DNA of 64,000 nt, from positions 176,858 to 240,857 of the forward strand of contig NZ_SRIO01000003.1 in the NCBI RefSeq assembly GCF_004684205.1. Direction: 5' to 3'. Shown in pieces: positions 8,435 through 16,690 of this stretch; the stretch's first letter is position 1; each line of letters opens with the position of its first letter. The DNA comes from Candidatus Macondimonas diazotrophica. GTDB taxonomy: Bacteria > Pseudomonadota > Gammaproteobacteria > UBA5335. The position numbers and the translations under genes are program-made. Under the pieces are notes generated by a model. It ran no database searches, was not told the origin of the DNA, and saw only the letters and a list, made by a program, of their open reading frames with translations.

Positions 8435-9334
8435 CTAACGCTTGCTGGGGCGGACCAGATGCGTCATGGTGCCGAAGGCCTTGAGCCGGAGGCTCTCAGC
8501 GCCGAAGATCTGTACCAGATTGTGCGTTAATCCATCTTCACGGCGCAGGCTTGTGGCGTGCGCGACGAGCGCCTCGCCCGCTGCAGGCTCGCAAAAGGCG
8601 GTCTGGATGCTGAGCGTCACCGCCATGCCCAGATCATCGGCCAGCGAGCAACCAGCGCCGCCGCCGGTATTGTCGAGCAGGGTCAGAATCTGGCCCGGAG
8701 AGATCTGGCCGTTCCAGTCTCGGTGCTCCGGAATGTCATCCTGGCGCATCCGGCACAGGCCATCGCCCATCCACTCCGTGGTGCAGCCGGGGTGAGCGCG
8801 ACCCATGGCCTGGTTGAAGAGCTTCACCATAGGGCCGAAACGGGTGAGGGCGGCCTCCGAGGGCTGTGCCAGCGCGGTGAAGGGGTCCTGCGGCTGATTC
8901 GGATGTGTGACCGCGCTGCCCGTCGGTGCATTGCGGAACAGAACCTGGGCGCGGGCGATGCATTCACCCGCTGCGTTGATCGCTTCGACATGTACGAAGC
9001 TGAATTCCCGCGTGCGCCGCGACAACGTGGCGCGCGCGCTCAGCCCTTCGCGGCCGCCACCGGCAAGGTAGGCGATCTGAAAATCCAACGTCTGCGGCAG
9101 CGCGGCGTCCTCGCTTTCCGCCTGGCCCCAGACCAGCAGCTTGGCCGCATCGTGCAGAAAACTGGCGAGCATGCCGCCATGGGTGCGCCCGGCCATGTTC
9201 ATGTTGCTGGGCCGGAAGGGGAGTTCGACCTCCAAGAGTGGGGCAGCATCGTGCCACGCCAGAGGTGCGGCGCCTAGACGTTCGCCCCAAGCATCTGCGG
9301 CGTAGCGGGTCTTGAGTACAGGGATATCAAGCAT
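8435..9334 (-). CDS. Double-hotdog acyl-CoA thioesterase-like protein
   Basis: A 299-residue protein built from two hotdog-fold halves. The first half has NMAGRTHGGMLASFLHDAA near residue 45-63, with Asp in the helix position used for catalysis in PaaI-type thioesterases. The second half has DWNGQISPGQILTLLDNTGG near residue 210-230, with the matching Asp. Fused double-hotdog enzymes such as TesB hydrolyse acyl-CoA; the acyl chain preferred here cannot be read from sequence. The gene stands alone on the minus strand, divergent from a Nudix gene. A perfect -10 box and a Fur-box-like sequence lie immediately upstream, so iron control is possible. Confidence 0.75.
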   Translation of the reverse strand: MLDIPVLKTRYAADAWGERLGAAPLAWHDAAPLLEVELPFRPSNMNMAGRTHGGMLASFLHDAAKLLVWGQAESEDAALPQTLDFQIAYLAGGGREGLSARATLSRRTREFSFVHVEAINAAGECIARAQVLFRNAPTGSAVTHPNQPQDPFTALAQPSEAALTRFGPMVKLFNQAMGRAHPGCTTEWMGDGLCRMRQDDIPEHRDWNGQISPGQILTLLDNTGGGAGCSLADDLGMAVTLSIQTAFCEPAAGEALVAHATSLRREDGLTHNLVQIFGAESLRLKAFGTMTHLVRPSKR

Positions 9335-9340
9335 TGTAAG

Positions 9341-9360
9341 GATTCATTCTCATTATTGCG
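9341..9360 (-). promoter_or_regulatory. Fur-box-like sequence before the thioesterase gene
   Basis: Read on the minus strand this is CGCAATAATGAGAATGAATC. The hexamers AATAAT and GAGAAT match the NATWAT repeats of the Fur consensus well; the third is poorer. It lies between the -10 box and the start codon, a position that would block transcription. Confidence 0.35.
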
Positions 9361-9370
9361 GGTTATAGGA

Positions 9371-9399
9371 ATTATAAAAGGTGTCACACTTCCAGGAAA
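9371..9399 (-). promoter_or_regulatory. Sigma-70-like promoter of the thioesterase gene
   Basis: On the minus strand TATAAT (9376-9371) is a perfect -10 box. TTTCCT (9399-9394) lies 17 bases upstream as a poor -35. The predicted start of transcription is close to 9364, giving a leader of about 30 bases. The AT-rich patch stands out in this GC-rich window. Confidence 0.4.
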
Positions 9400-9432
9400 G
9401 ATTTCGAGCGGGCCAACCCAAGGGAGAGGCCG

Positions 9433-9981
9433 ATGGCAGACGGATATGAGCATGAGATCAAGGGCCGGTTTCTGCGGTTTCAGACCCGAGCGTTCGATTT
9501 GCCTGATGGGAAGTCGGTGCAACTCGACTGGGTGGGACATCCTGGCGCGGCGGCTGTGGTAGCGGTGGATGACAGCGGGCGCCTGTGCCTGCTGCGTCAA
9601 TATCGCCCGGTGATGGGGGCCTGGATGTGGGAGATCCCTGCTGGGAAGCGTGACGATGGTGAGGCACTGGCGGTGACTGCACGCCGGGAGCTGACCGAAG
9701 AAACCGGTCTTCATGCCGATCGGTGGGTGGATCTGGGGCCGATCTGGCCCAGTCCCGCGTTTTGTGACGAGGTCATCCACCTGTACGCCGCGTGCGACCT
9801 GTCGTCCGGCGATTCGTGTCCGGACGAGGACGAACATCTCGAAGTGCACTGGGTCACCCCGGCTGCGTTATCAGCCATGATTCGTTCTGGAGAAATTCTC
9901 GACAGCAAGACACTGGCGGCGCTGATGCGCGCCTGTCTGGCCGGTTTGCTGACTTTGCCGCCCGCGGCCCAGCGGGGTTAA
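9433..9981 (+). CDS. Nudix hydrolase, ADP-ribose pyrophosphatase-like
   Basis: A 182-residue Nudix protein. The Nudix box is complete: GKRDDGE, seven residues, then RELTEETGL, which fits GX5EX7REUXEEXGU. The preceding segment, LLRQYRPVMGAWMWEIPAGK, is typical of ADP-sugar pyrophosphatases (NudF/ADPRase type), in which the arginine and the EIPAGK region contact substrate. It probably hydrolyses ADP-ribose or a related nucleotide sugar, using Mg. GGGAGAGG precedes the ATG by about five bases. It stands alone and is divergent from the thioesterase gene. Confidence 0.87.
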   Translation: MADGYEHEIKGRFLRFQTRAFDLPDGKSVQLDWVGHPGAAAVVAVDDSGRLCLLRQYRPVMGAWMWEIPAGKRDDGEALAVTARRELTEETGLHADRWVDLGPIWPSPAFCDEVIHLYAACDLSSGDSCPDEDEHLEVHWVTPAALSAMIRSGEILDSKTLAALMRACLAGLLTLPPAAQRG

Positions 9982-10092
9982 ATCGTGCAGTCGGACGCGG
10001 GGCTGTGCCCAAGATGTCAGGGACGGCAGGGGGGGTGTATCCGTCGACCCCACTCCTGCCGCGCCCAGGTTCGGCGGGCTAAGCCGCCCATT

Positions 10093-10368
10093 TCAGGCTT
10101 GATAGACACCGAGCCGGCGAGGGAGCCACCAGATGAAGCCGAAGATGAGCGTCTTGACGACCACGGTCAGTGGCGGCACGCCCATGCCCTTGAGTGCGAT
10201 GAAAGCCAGGATGATTTCGCCGGCGTGGATCAGCAGGATGATTCCCCAAAGCATGCCGAGCGGGTGATCGAAACCTTGCCCCGAGCCGATCATCACGCCG
10301 AGCGCGAGCAGGTGAAAGAGAACGATCCCGATTCCCTGAATGAGCCAGAACGTACGCGATTGCAGCAT
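10093..10368 (-). CDS. Small three-helix membrane protein, function unknown
   Basis: A 91-residue protein with three hydrophobic segments at about 9-28, 36-60 and 64-82. I do not recognise the family. It ends in a short basic stretch (WWLPRRLGVYQA), which would put the C-terminus in the cytoplasm. AAGGGA precedes the ATG by about five bases. It lies just downstream of spoVR on the same strand, separated by 66 bases, so it could be the last gene of the prkA-yeaH-spoVR unit or a separate gene. The even hydrophobicity and codon use like its neighbours support it being real. Confidence 0.6.
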   Translation of the reverse strand: MLQSRTFWLIQGIGIVLFHLLALGVMIGSGQGFDHPLGMLWGIILLIHAGEIILAFIALKGMGVPPLTVVVKTLIFGFIWWLPRRLGVYQA

Positions 10369-10434
10369 GGGTCCCTTCCTTGGACAGTTTAGTGCGGAAA
10401 TGCGGCCGCTAGCATACCAGAAGTCGTTCCGGCA

Positions 10435-11826
10435 TCACTCGCCGACTGCAAGCCGCGCTTCCTTACCCTGGCCGGTTACGGAGTACAGGACCACCGGGCG
10501 GCGCCAGATGGCGTGAATGTATTCGAGCACTTTGCGGGCTGAATCCATTTCCAGGCCGCGCTGGTCGAGCGCATGGTCCTGCTGAAGAACCAAGGTGCCG
10601 TCCCGGCGCATTTCAGTGACCTGAACATGGGGCGCGCCATAGTGATACTTGGGGGCCAGCAGGGTTTCCTTGAGCGCATCGATATCCCGGTCATGAACCA
10701 CCGCCTCGCGTCCGCGGCGACGCGTGGTGTAATGGAACAGATCCAAGCGCCTGGCGAGATCCTCATCCAGATAATTGCGGATGAAACCGAAGTCATCTTC
10801 GCTGGCCATGATCTGGCGGGCGACATCCAGTCCGTGGTGTTCGATGATGTGCTCCCACAGACTAAAGCCGAGGTGATAGGGGTTGACCTGCAGCGAGATC
10901 TGCGCATCGCCTGCGTAGGGGCGGACCACGTCCGAATGAGTCTTGATTGCATCCACGTACATCTCGTCGGGCAAGAAGCGTGCCTCGCGCAGCAGGCGGG
11001 CATGCCAATAGGACGCCCAGCCCTCGTTCATGATCTGGCAGGCGAAAATTGGCTTGAAATAGAACGATTCTTCCCGCACGGCGAGAAGGATGTCGCGTTC
11101 CCAGCCGTCGAGATCCGGTGCGTAGTGGGCGATGAACCACAGCAGATCGCTCTCGGGATGGGGAGGCATCGACGCTGCGGTTCTGGGTGAACGCTCGGGC
11201 AGCGCGATGCTGCCCGGCAAGTGGGCGAAGCGGTCGCGAAACGCGTCTTGAGACGCGCCGCCACTCGGCCCCGCGGACGTGGGCGGTGTTGAACGTTCGA
11301 TATCGGCATACAACGGACGCCGCAGGTCCTGATGGGTGTCGATATGCTGTTCAAGCGCAAAGGCGGCGTCCAGCACGCGTTCTACCGCTTCCATGCCATG
11401 TTCTTCGATGGCCATGGTGATGCGTTGGGCGTGATTGGCGGCCTGTTCGACGATGTGGTAGCCGGCCTGTTCCTGTACGCGCCGAAACAGCAGGTTGTTC
11501 TTGCTGAAGTCGGCATGCCCCAGGACATGGGCGGTGACCAGGATGTTTTCCGTTTCGCGGTTGGTGTCGGCGAGATAGGCGTGACCGGGATTACCGGGAA
11601 TGACCACCTCGAAGATGTGCGAATGGCCCATGCGATGCTGGATGAGCTGATAGATGTAACGGACGCCGAAGGACCAGTGCGGCATGCGTACCGGCAGTCC
11701 GTAAACGGCCACCTCGACCATGAAACTGGGCGGGACCTGCTCGAACTGCACCGGGAAGTAGTCCAGCCCATAGGACTGAGCCAGAGCCTCGATTTCGTTC
11801 TGGTAGCTCAAGGGACGATGACTCAT
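10435..11826 (-). CDS. SpoVR family protein (YcgB)
   Basis: A 463-residue SpoVR/YcgB-type protein. It starts MSHRPLSYQNEIEALAQSYG and contains the conserved blocks MPHWSFGVRY, HVLGHADFSKNN and MNEGWASYWHARL; the last one, ending in a His, is a family hallmark. The biochemical function is unknown. The protein was first linked to spore cortex formation in Bacillus, but it is common in non-sporulating bacteria beside PrkA and YeaH. Here it follows yeaH by 16 bases, giving the complete PrkA-YeaH-SpoVR set in one direction. In other bacteria this set is induced in stationary phase, nitrogen stress or acid stress. Confidence 0.92.
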   Translation of the reverse strand: MSHRPLSYQNEIEALAQSYGLDYFPVQFEQVPPSFMVEVAVYGLPVRMPHWSFGVRYIYQLIQHRMGHSHIFEVVIPGNPGHAYLADTNRETENILVTAHVLGHADFSKNNLLFRRVQEQAGYHIVEQAANHAQRITMAIEEHGMEAVERVLDAAFALEQHIDTHQDLRRPLYADIERSTPPTSAGPSGGASQDAFRDRFAHLPGSIALPERSPRTAASMPPHPESDLLWFIAHYAPDLDGWERDILLAVREESFYFKPIFACQIMNEGWASYWHARLLREARFLPDEMYVDAIKTHSDVVRPYAGDAQISLQVNPYHLGFSLWEHIIEHHGLDVARQIMASEDDFGFIRNYLDEDLARRLDLFHYTTRRRGREAVVHDRDIDALKETLLAPKYHYGAPHVQVTEMRRDGTLVLQQDHALDQRGLEMDSARKVLEYIHAIWRRPVVLYSVTGQGKEARLAVGE

Positions 11827-11842
11827 GAAATGCGCCTCTCGC

Positions 11843-12991
11843 TCAAGCAGCCTGAGTTTGGGTTCCGAAGAAGGCCCGGATTGCCTCCCAGATATCTTCT
11901 TCCTGGGTCAGGCTGAAACGTGCACCACGCTGGGGATCCGAAACCACTTCATCGAAGACCCGCGAGGTTTCCAGGTAGCGCTGCATCGGGCTGGGGGTCG
12001 CGACTTCGATATAGCCGGAGAAATTGGCCAGTTCGGACAAGGCGTGCAAGCTGTTGACGGCCAGTTCGTGATCATCCTGGAAGTTCTCGCCATCGGAGGC
12101 ATAGAAGAAGTACACGTTGTACTGGGCCGGTGGATAGCGGGCCTCGATGATTTCCAGCGCCTTGCGAAAACAGGTTGACGCCACGGTTCCGCCTTGTCCA
12201 CTGACTTGAAAGAATTCTTCTTCGCTGAACTCCCAGGCTTCCACGGTGTGACCGATGAAGGCGGTTTCCAATTGGCTGTAGCGGCGCCGGATGCCTTGCA
12301 GGACCCAGAAAAAAAACGTTTTGGCGAGCACACGTTCACGCTCGCCCATGGAGCTGGAAGCATCCAGGCCGAACAACACGACGGCCTGCGTGTTCGGACG
12401 CATGCGTCGTTTGATCTGCCGATACCGCAGATCGTCATTGGTGAAGGGCGCGGCGGGTTCCGGCTGAACGGCGCGCCGCTTGATGGCTTCTTTCATCGTG
12501 CGGCGGCGGTCCAGGCGTGCGCGAGCACCGCGTTTATCCCAGCCTTCGCGCGTCCAGTCCTCTTCTTCCAGGATGCTGCTCGCACGCGGTTCGAGTTCAG
12601 GCAGTTTCAATTCTTCCCAGATCCAGTCGACGATTTCATCGACTTTCATCTCGACCACGAACTCGACGCCGCCCTGATCGTTGCCGCCACCCCCCTCATC
12701 CGTTCCGCCGGGTTGTGGCACGGGTGAGCCGAGCGTATCGCCCGGGGACGCCTTGCCCTGACCGACGCCGGACTGTTCCTGATCCTGGCTGAGCTTGAAA
12801 CGATGGTGCTCGAGAAACCGGACCGGCATGCGCACGCGGCGATTGCCGTCGGTCGAGAGAATATCGGCTTCTGCAATCAGGCGCGGCAGTTGCTCCCGCA
12901 CCGAGGCTCGGATCTTGGCATTATGGCGAAGCCAGTCGCGAGCGCCACGGGAAAACAGGTCATACCAAAGATGTTCATGATGGTCGGGCAT
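11843..12991 (-). CDS. yeaH: YeaH/YhbH family VWA-domain protein (DUF444)
   Basis: A 382-residue DUF444 protein. The C-terminal half is a von Willebrand A domain with a metal-ion adhesion motif (LFGLDASSSMGE; DxSxS) near residue 210. A glycine-rich stretch near residues 85-105 is usual in this family. YeaH works with the kinase YeaG/PrkA in E. coli stress adaptation; its own activity is not established. GGGGGAGATCC gives a strong ribosome binding site before the ATG, and a stable stem-loop sits directly upstream of that site. The gene lies between prkA and spoVR. Confidence 0.92.
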   Translation of the reverse strand: MPDHHEHLWYDLFSRGARDWLRHNAKIRASVREQLPRLIAEADILSTDGNRRVRMPVRFLEHHRFKLSQDQEQSGVGQGKASPGDTLGSPVPQPGGTDEGGGGNDQGGVEFVVEMKVDEIVDWIWEELKLPELEPRASSILEEEDWTREGWDKRGARARLDRRRTMKEAIKRRAVQPEPAAPFTNDDLRYRQIKRRMRPNTQAVVLFGLDASSSMGERERVLAKTFFFWVLQGIRRRYSQLETAFIGHTVEAWEFSEEEFFQVSGQGGTVASTCFRKALEIIEARYPPAQYNVYFFYASDGENFQDDHELAVNSLHALSELANFSGYIEVATPSPMQRYLETSRVFDEVVSDPQRGARFSLTQEEDIWEAIRAFFGTQTQAA

Positions 12992-13005
12992 GGATCTCCC
13001 CCATG

Positions 13006-13026
13006 GGAAAGGGCGGCGCCCTTTCC
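13006..13026 (-). promoter_or_regulatory. Intercistronic stem-loop between prkA and yeaH
   Basis: GGAAAGGGC (13006-13014) and GCCCTTTCC (13018-13026) form a perfect nine-base stem with a three-base loop. CCATG/CATATGG outside it can extend pairing. In the minus-strand transcript the hairpin ends about seven bases before the yeaH GGGGGAG site. It could protect the yeaH-spoVR mRNA after processing or tune yeaH translation. No T-run follows, so it is not an intrinsic terminator. Confidence 0.55.
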
Positions 13027-13120
13027 ATATGGCAAGATGAACGTTTCAGGCCGTCCTTGTCCGTCTCTCTGCATTGCTTTGTCAGCAAGAACCATTCAAG
13101 AAACAGGCCATTACTGGCCA

Positions 13121-15064
13121 TTATTCTTGGGACAACAGGGTGGTGACGTAGTTCAGCGCTTCTTCCGCGCTGTAGTCGTCATAGCCGTACTCCTTGACCA
13201 GGCGTTCCTGAACCGCGCTGATCTTCTTGCGTGCCTCATCGTCGGGGCGGCTGGTCGAACTCACCAGCCGCAGCACGTCGCGACGTTCCTCGAACAGGTA
13301 TTGCTCGATGGCCTCGTGCAGACGTGCGTGACTGTCGAGCGTGAACTTGTCTCCCTGCTTGTAGGCCACCATGGCCTTGCGCACGACCTCCTGACGGAAC
13401 GATTCCTTGCCGGAGTCGGAGATCTTGATCTTTTCTTCGACCTGGCGCAGGAAACGCTCATCGGGTTTGCGTTTCTCACCGGTAACCGGGTCGATCAGTT
13501 CGCGCCGATCAAGTGTGGCTTCGACTTCATCCAGATACTTGTCGAGTAGCCCCTGGGCTTCTTCCTCGAATGAGGCGAACAGTGCCTTGTGGACATCTTG
13601 CTTGACCCAGCGGTTGTAGAAGTCCTTGCGAGCCGCCACCAGGAAGTCGATCCAGCGCCGCTTCTGTTTCGGATCCATGCGCGCGTCGGAATCGATCGCG
13701 TCCTTGATCGCCAGCAGAACCTCCATGGTGGTCAGGCTGGAGACCTTGTTACGCACAATCGCATTGGAAAGCGCATTGATCACGAACCGTGGACTGACGC
13801 CCGAAAGGCCTTCCTCGGGATGTTCGGCGCGCATACGCTCCATTTCCCCGCCGCCCATGCCTTCGACATTCTCACCGGCATACAGGCGCACCTTCTGCGC
13901 CAGTTCGAGCTTTTCGGTTTCTTCCAGTCGCGTCAGCACAGCGAACACCGCGGCGACCTGCAGGGCATGGGGATCGATATGGACATTGTAGAAAGCACTG
14001 GCCCCCGCAATCAGCTTGCGATAGATCTGTGATTCATCGCGATAATCGAGCGTGTAGGGCACCTGGACGATGACCATGCGGTCGAGCAGCGCTTCGTTCT
14101 CCTTTTCCTGGATGAACTTGTGGAACTCCGCCAGGTTGGTATGGGCAATGATCGTCTCATCCAGATAGATCAACGGGAAGCGAGAGACTTTGACGTTCTT
14201 TTCCTGCGTCAGGGTCAGCAACAGATAAAGGAATTCACGCTTGACCTTGAGAATTTCGATCATCTCCAGCATGCCCCGACTGGCCGCGTAGACGGCGCCC
14301 GACCAGGACCATGCGCGCGGATCACCCTCATCGCCGATTTCGGCCACCTTGGACAGATCGACCGACCCTACCAGGTCAGCGATGTCAGCGGTGGTGGGAT
14401 CATGCGGGGCGTAAGTGCCAACACCCATGCGGTCGGCTTCGGCCAGAAAGATGCGCTCGACCGGAAACTGCATGAAGTCGCCCGCAAACTCGCGCTCCAG
14501 TCGTTCACGCGTATAGGGCGAGACTTCGCCGACGATCTCGATGCCGAAAGTGTCCCGGAACGAGGGGCGCAGGCTGTGCGGAATCAGGTGCAGCGGATTG
14601 CCGTGCACGGGGCAACCCTCGAGTCCATACAGCGCGCCTTCGTCCGTATGGCTGTACTCCTCCAGCCCGCGTTTGATCAGGATGACCATGCTTGACTTAC
14701 CGCCCGAGGGTGGGCCCAGCAGCAGCAGCAGACGGCGTCCGACTTCGGTTCCCGCACTGGCCGCCTTGAAGTAATCCACGACGCGGGTCAGCGCAGTGTC
14801 CACTCCGTACAGCTCCTGCTGAAACAGGCCGGTGGGAGCGGAATCCGGGTTTTGATCGCCGGTCATGCTGCGATGCTTCCAGCGCAGCATATCCCACATG
14901 TACTGATGACTGTTGCGCGCGAGCAGATGCGGTGAAGCAGGCAGAACCTCGGCCAGGAATTGGCGCAGGTTTCCACGCCAGCGAATGGCTTTGTGCTCCC
15001 GTGAATAAGCTTCCAGGGAAGCGATCAGGGCGCGTGAATCAGGTTCGGTGGACTTGCTGGGCAT
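13121..15064 (-). CDS. prkA: PrkA-type serine protein kinase (YeaG)
   Basis: A 647-residue protein, against 644 for E. coli YeaG. The N-terminal part is an AAA-like PrkA domain with a P-loop in LLLGPPSGGKSSMVILIKRG near residue 100. The C-terminal half is the PrkA kinase domain, with EGLSGVSPRFVINALSNA typical of the family. YeaG/PrkA is a Ser/Thr kinase; homologues are also described as ATP-dependent proteases. I chose the ATG at 15064 (MPSKSTEPDS) because AGGAG lies seven bases before it and the length then fits; the open frame extends to 15310 but that stretch has no family match. It is the first gene of the prkA-yeaH-spoVR set. Confidence 0.93.
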   Translation of the reverse strand: MPSKSTEPDSRALIASLEAYSREHKAIRWRGNLRQFLAEVLPASPHLLARNSHQYMWDMLRWKHRSMTGDQNPDSAPTGLFQQELYGVDTALTRVVDYFKAASAGTEVGRRLLLLLGPPSGGKSSMVILIKRGLEEYSHTDEGALYGLEGCPVHGNPLHLIPHSLRPSFRDTFGIEIVGEVSPYTRERLEREFAGDFMQFPVERIFLAEADRMGVGTYAPHDPTTADIADLVGSVDLSKVAEIGDEGDPRAWSWSGAVYAASRGMLEMIEILKVKREFLYLLLTLTQEKNVKVSRFPLIYLDETIIAHTNLAEFHKFIQEKENEALLDRMVIVQVPYTLDYRDESQIYRKLIAGASAFYNVHIDPHALQVAAVFAVLTRLEETEKLELAQKVRLYAGENVEGMGGGEMERMRAEHPEEGLSGVSPRFVINALSNAIVRNKVSSLTTMEVLLAIKDAIDSDARMDPKQKRRWIDFLVAARKDFYNRWVKQDVHKALFASFEEEAQGLLDKYLDEVEATLDRRELIDPVTGEKRKPDERFLRQVEEKIKISDSGKESFRQEVVRKAMVAYKQGDKFTLDSHARLHEAIEQYLFEERRDVLRLVSSTSRPDDEARKKISAVQERLVKEYGYDDYSAEEALNYVTTLLSQE

Positions 15065-15439
15065 GGCAATCTCCTGCACTGAGATGCGGCAATGATGCTG
15101 GCCCTTTAGACGGTTGATCTGACACGGTGTTCCAGGAAATCCGGAACCGGTTCGCACAATTCTGGTGCATCTGTGCCGAGATTCAAGGCCGGTGACGGGG
15201 GCTTGCCTTAATGCATCGACTGGCTCGACGCGAGGTTGAGCAATGACCCGGCGTGCCGGGTCTGGCATTGGCCGCGCCACCCTGAAGATGGGGCCTGCAT
15301 GAAATATCAAGCAATGTCCGGGCCAAGCCGCAGGTGCCTTGCCTCTTCCCCGAAATCGATCCTAAAGATCCCGCCGGATATGCCCGCTAACCTGTTCGAC
15401 CGAGGCCGGTGGGTGCCGTTCTGTGATGGATTGTGTCGA
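15065..15439. other. Divergent region between prkA and the first diguanylate cyclase
   Basis: These 375 bases have no credible gene. They contain the perfect palindrome GAACCGGTTC (15144-15153) about 80 bases before prkA, and the hairpin at 15241-15270. I looked for a sigma-54 -24/-12 site for prkA and found none with correct spacing. If an earlier start of the diguanylate cyclase (for example the ATG at 15380) is used, the region is shorter. Confidence 0.4.
15241..15270. promoter_or_regulatory. Stable hairpin upstream of the diguanylate cyclase pair
   Basis: GACCCGG (15245-15251) and CCGGGTC (15256-15262) make a perfect seven-base stem with a CGTG loop. CAAT and ATTG outside can extend it across a small bulge. 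It lies about 170 bases before the chosen start and could be a leader structure or operator; no T-run follows. Confidence 0.35.
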
Positions 15440-16690
15440 ATGACCGATAGCGACAATGACTTGGACCGTAAACGCCGTCTCGCACGGCGCGCGTCGCTGA
15501 CCAGCGTGCCGATCTGGATTTCCATCGCATTGCTGCAATGGCTGACTCTGCAATTTGGCATGAGCAATCTGCAATGGCAGCAGAGTCTTCCCATCTACAC
15601 TGCGGTGGCCACCCTGCTTCTGGTCCATGATCTCTATTTCCGAACGTCCCTGTGCCTAACGACCGGCCTCCGGTTCAACACAGTCGGGGGCATGAGCATC
15701 GGAATCCACGTGGTGTTGGTGGCGATCTATCTGGTCATGGATCGATTCAGTTACCAGTTCGCGTTGCTGATGGCGATGGGCATGCCGGCAGGTCCAGCCT
15801 ATCTTGGGCTCAACTTCGGGTTTCGTCCCACCTTGGCCTACGGCATCGTCATGTGTGTCGTCTTGATGGCCGCCTACTGGTTATTGCCGCCGTTGCCGAT
15901 GACCTTGTCTCCCCCAGTTTTTTTCCTGTTCATTGCGGTGGTGATGGTCGGTTGGTGTGTGGGCGCCGCGGTCAACGGAATTCATCGCCGCAAGAAGTAC
16001 ATGGTGGTCGATCTGTTGCGCCAGCAACGTGTCGCCACCGAGATCATTCAGAATCAGAAATCCCGTCTCGACGATCGTACGGCCGAGCTGGCACGCGTCA
16101 ACGACGCGCTGCAGCGGATGTCCGTGATGGACGGATTGACACACGTGGCCAATCGGCGCCGCTTCGATGAGGCGGTGGTGGAGGAGTGGCGACGCCGCAA
16201 CCGGGCCAGCCTCGGAACCCAGCCCGCTCGCCAACCGGCTGATCTGGAAGATCTGGCGCTGATCCTGATCGATGTGGATCACTTCAAGGCTTACAACGAT
16301 CGCTACGGGCATCCCGTGGGGGACGAATGTCTGCGGCGTATCGCACAGGCGATCAGCAGCGCCATCAGCCGTTCCAGTGATCTGGTGGCGCGTTATGGTG
16401 GAGAGGAATTCGCCGTGCTGCTCCCCGGCACGCCCCGCGAAGGTGCCTGCCAGGTGGCTGAGCGGATTCGCCAGGCGATTGCCGGCTTGGCCATTCCCCA
16501 TGCCGATTCCACCACCGGTGATCATGTGACCATCAGCCTGGGCATCGCCGCGGCCGACAAACAGGCTGCAACAAGTCCTGAAGAACTGATCAACGCAGCG
16601 GACGCCGCGCTCTATCAAGCGAAGCGGGGCGGACGGAACCGCTGCGTCATGGCCCTTGCCGAGTGCGTGGGTCACGAGGCGACACGATGA
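15440..16690 (+). CDS. Membrane diguanylate cyclase (GGDEF), first of a tandem pair
   Basis: A 416-residue protein. Residues 20-190 hold about six hydrophobic segments, a short coiled coil follows, and a GGDEF domain fills about 230-405. The active site reads ARYGGEEFAVLLPGTP, and RSSD five residues before it is the inhibitory I-site for c-di-GMP. The substrate-side block DVDHFKAYNDRYGHPVGDECL is intact. It should make c-di-GMP and be subject to product inhibition. The membrane part has no recognised sensor name. The start is uncertain: MTDSDNDLDR at 15440 is chosen because the region before it lacks family-like sequence, but in-frame ATGs lie further upstream. The stop overlaps the next gene's ATG. 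Confidence 0.85.
   Translation: MTDSDNDLDRKRRLARRASLTSVPIWISIALLQWLTLQFGMSNLQWQQSLPIYTAVATLLLVHDLYFRTSLCLTTGLRFNTVGGMSIGIHVVLVAIYLVMDRFSYQFALLMAMGMPAGPAYLGLNFGFRPTLAYGIVMCVVLMAAYWLLPPLPMTLSPPVFFLFIAVVMVGWCVGAAVNGIHRRKKYMVVDLLRQQRVATEIIQNQKSRLDDRTAELARVNDALQRMSVMDGLTHVANRRRFDEAVVEEWRRRNRASLGTQPARQPADLEDLALILIDVDHFKAYNDRYGHPVGDECLRRIAQAISSAISRSSDLVARYGGEEFAVLLPGTPREGACQVAERIRQAIAGLAIPHADSTTGDHVTISLGIAAADKQAATSPEELINAADAALYQAKRGGRNRCVMALAECVGHEATR

Noticed and set aside
15065..15130. A possible sigma-54 promoter for prkA
   Set aside because: GGCCAG and TTGC occur near 15085-15100 on the minus strand, but the spacing is one base too long and it would lie too near the start codon.
15241..15270. 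A c-di-GMP riboswitch before the cyclase genes
   Set aside because: Only one hairpin is present; the conserved loops and second helix of known c-di-GMP aptamers are not seen.
15065..15310. An N-terminal extension of PrkA
   Set aside because: The extra 82 residues do not match YeaG, and AGGAG precedes the ATG at 15064.
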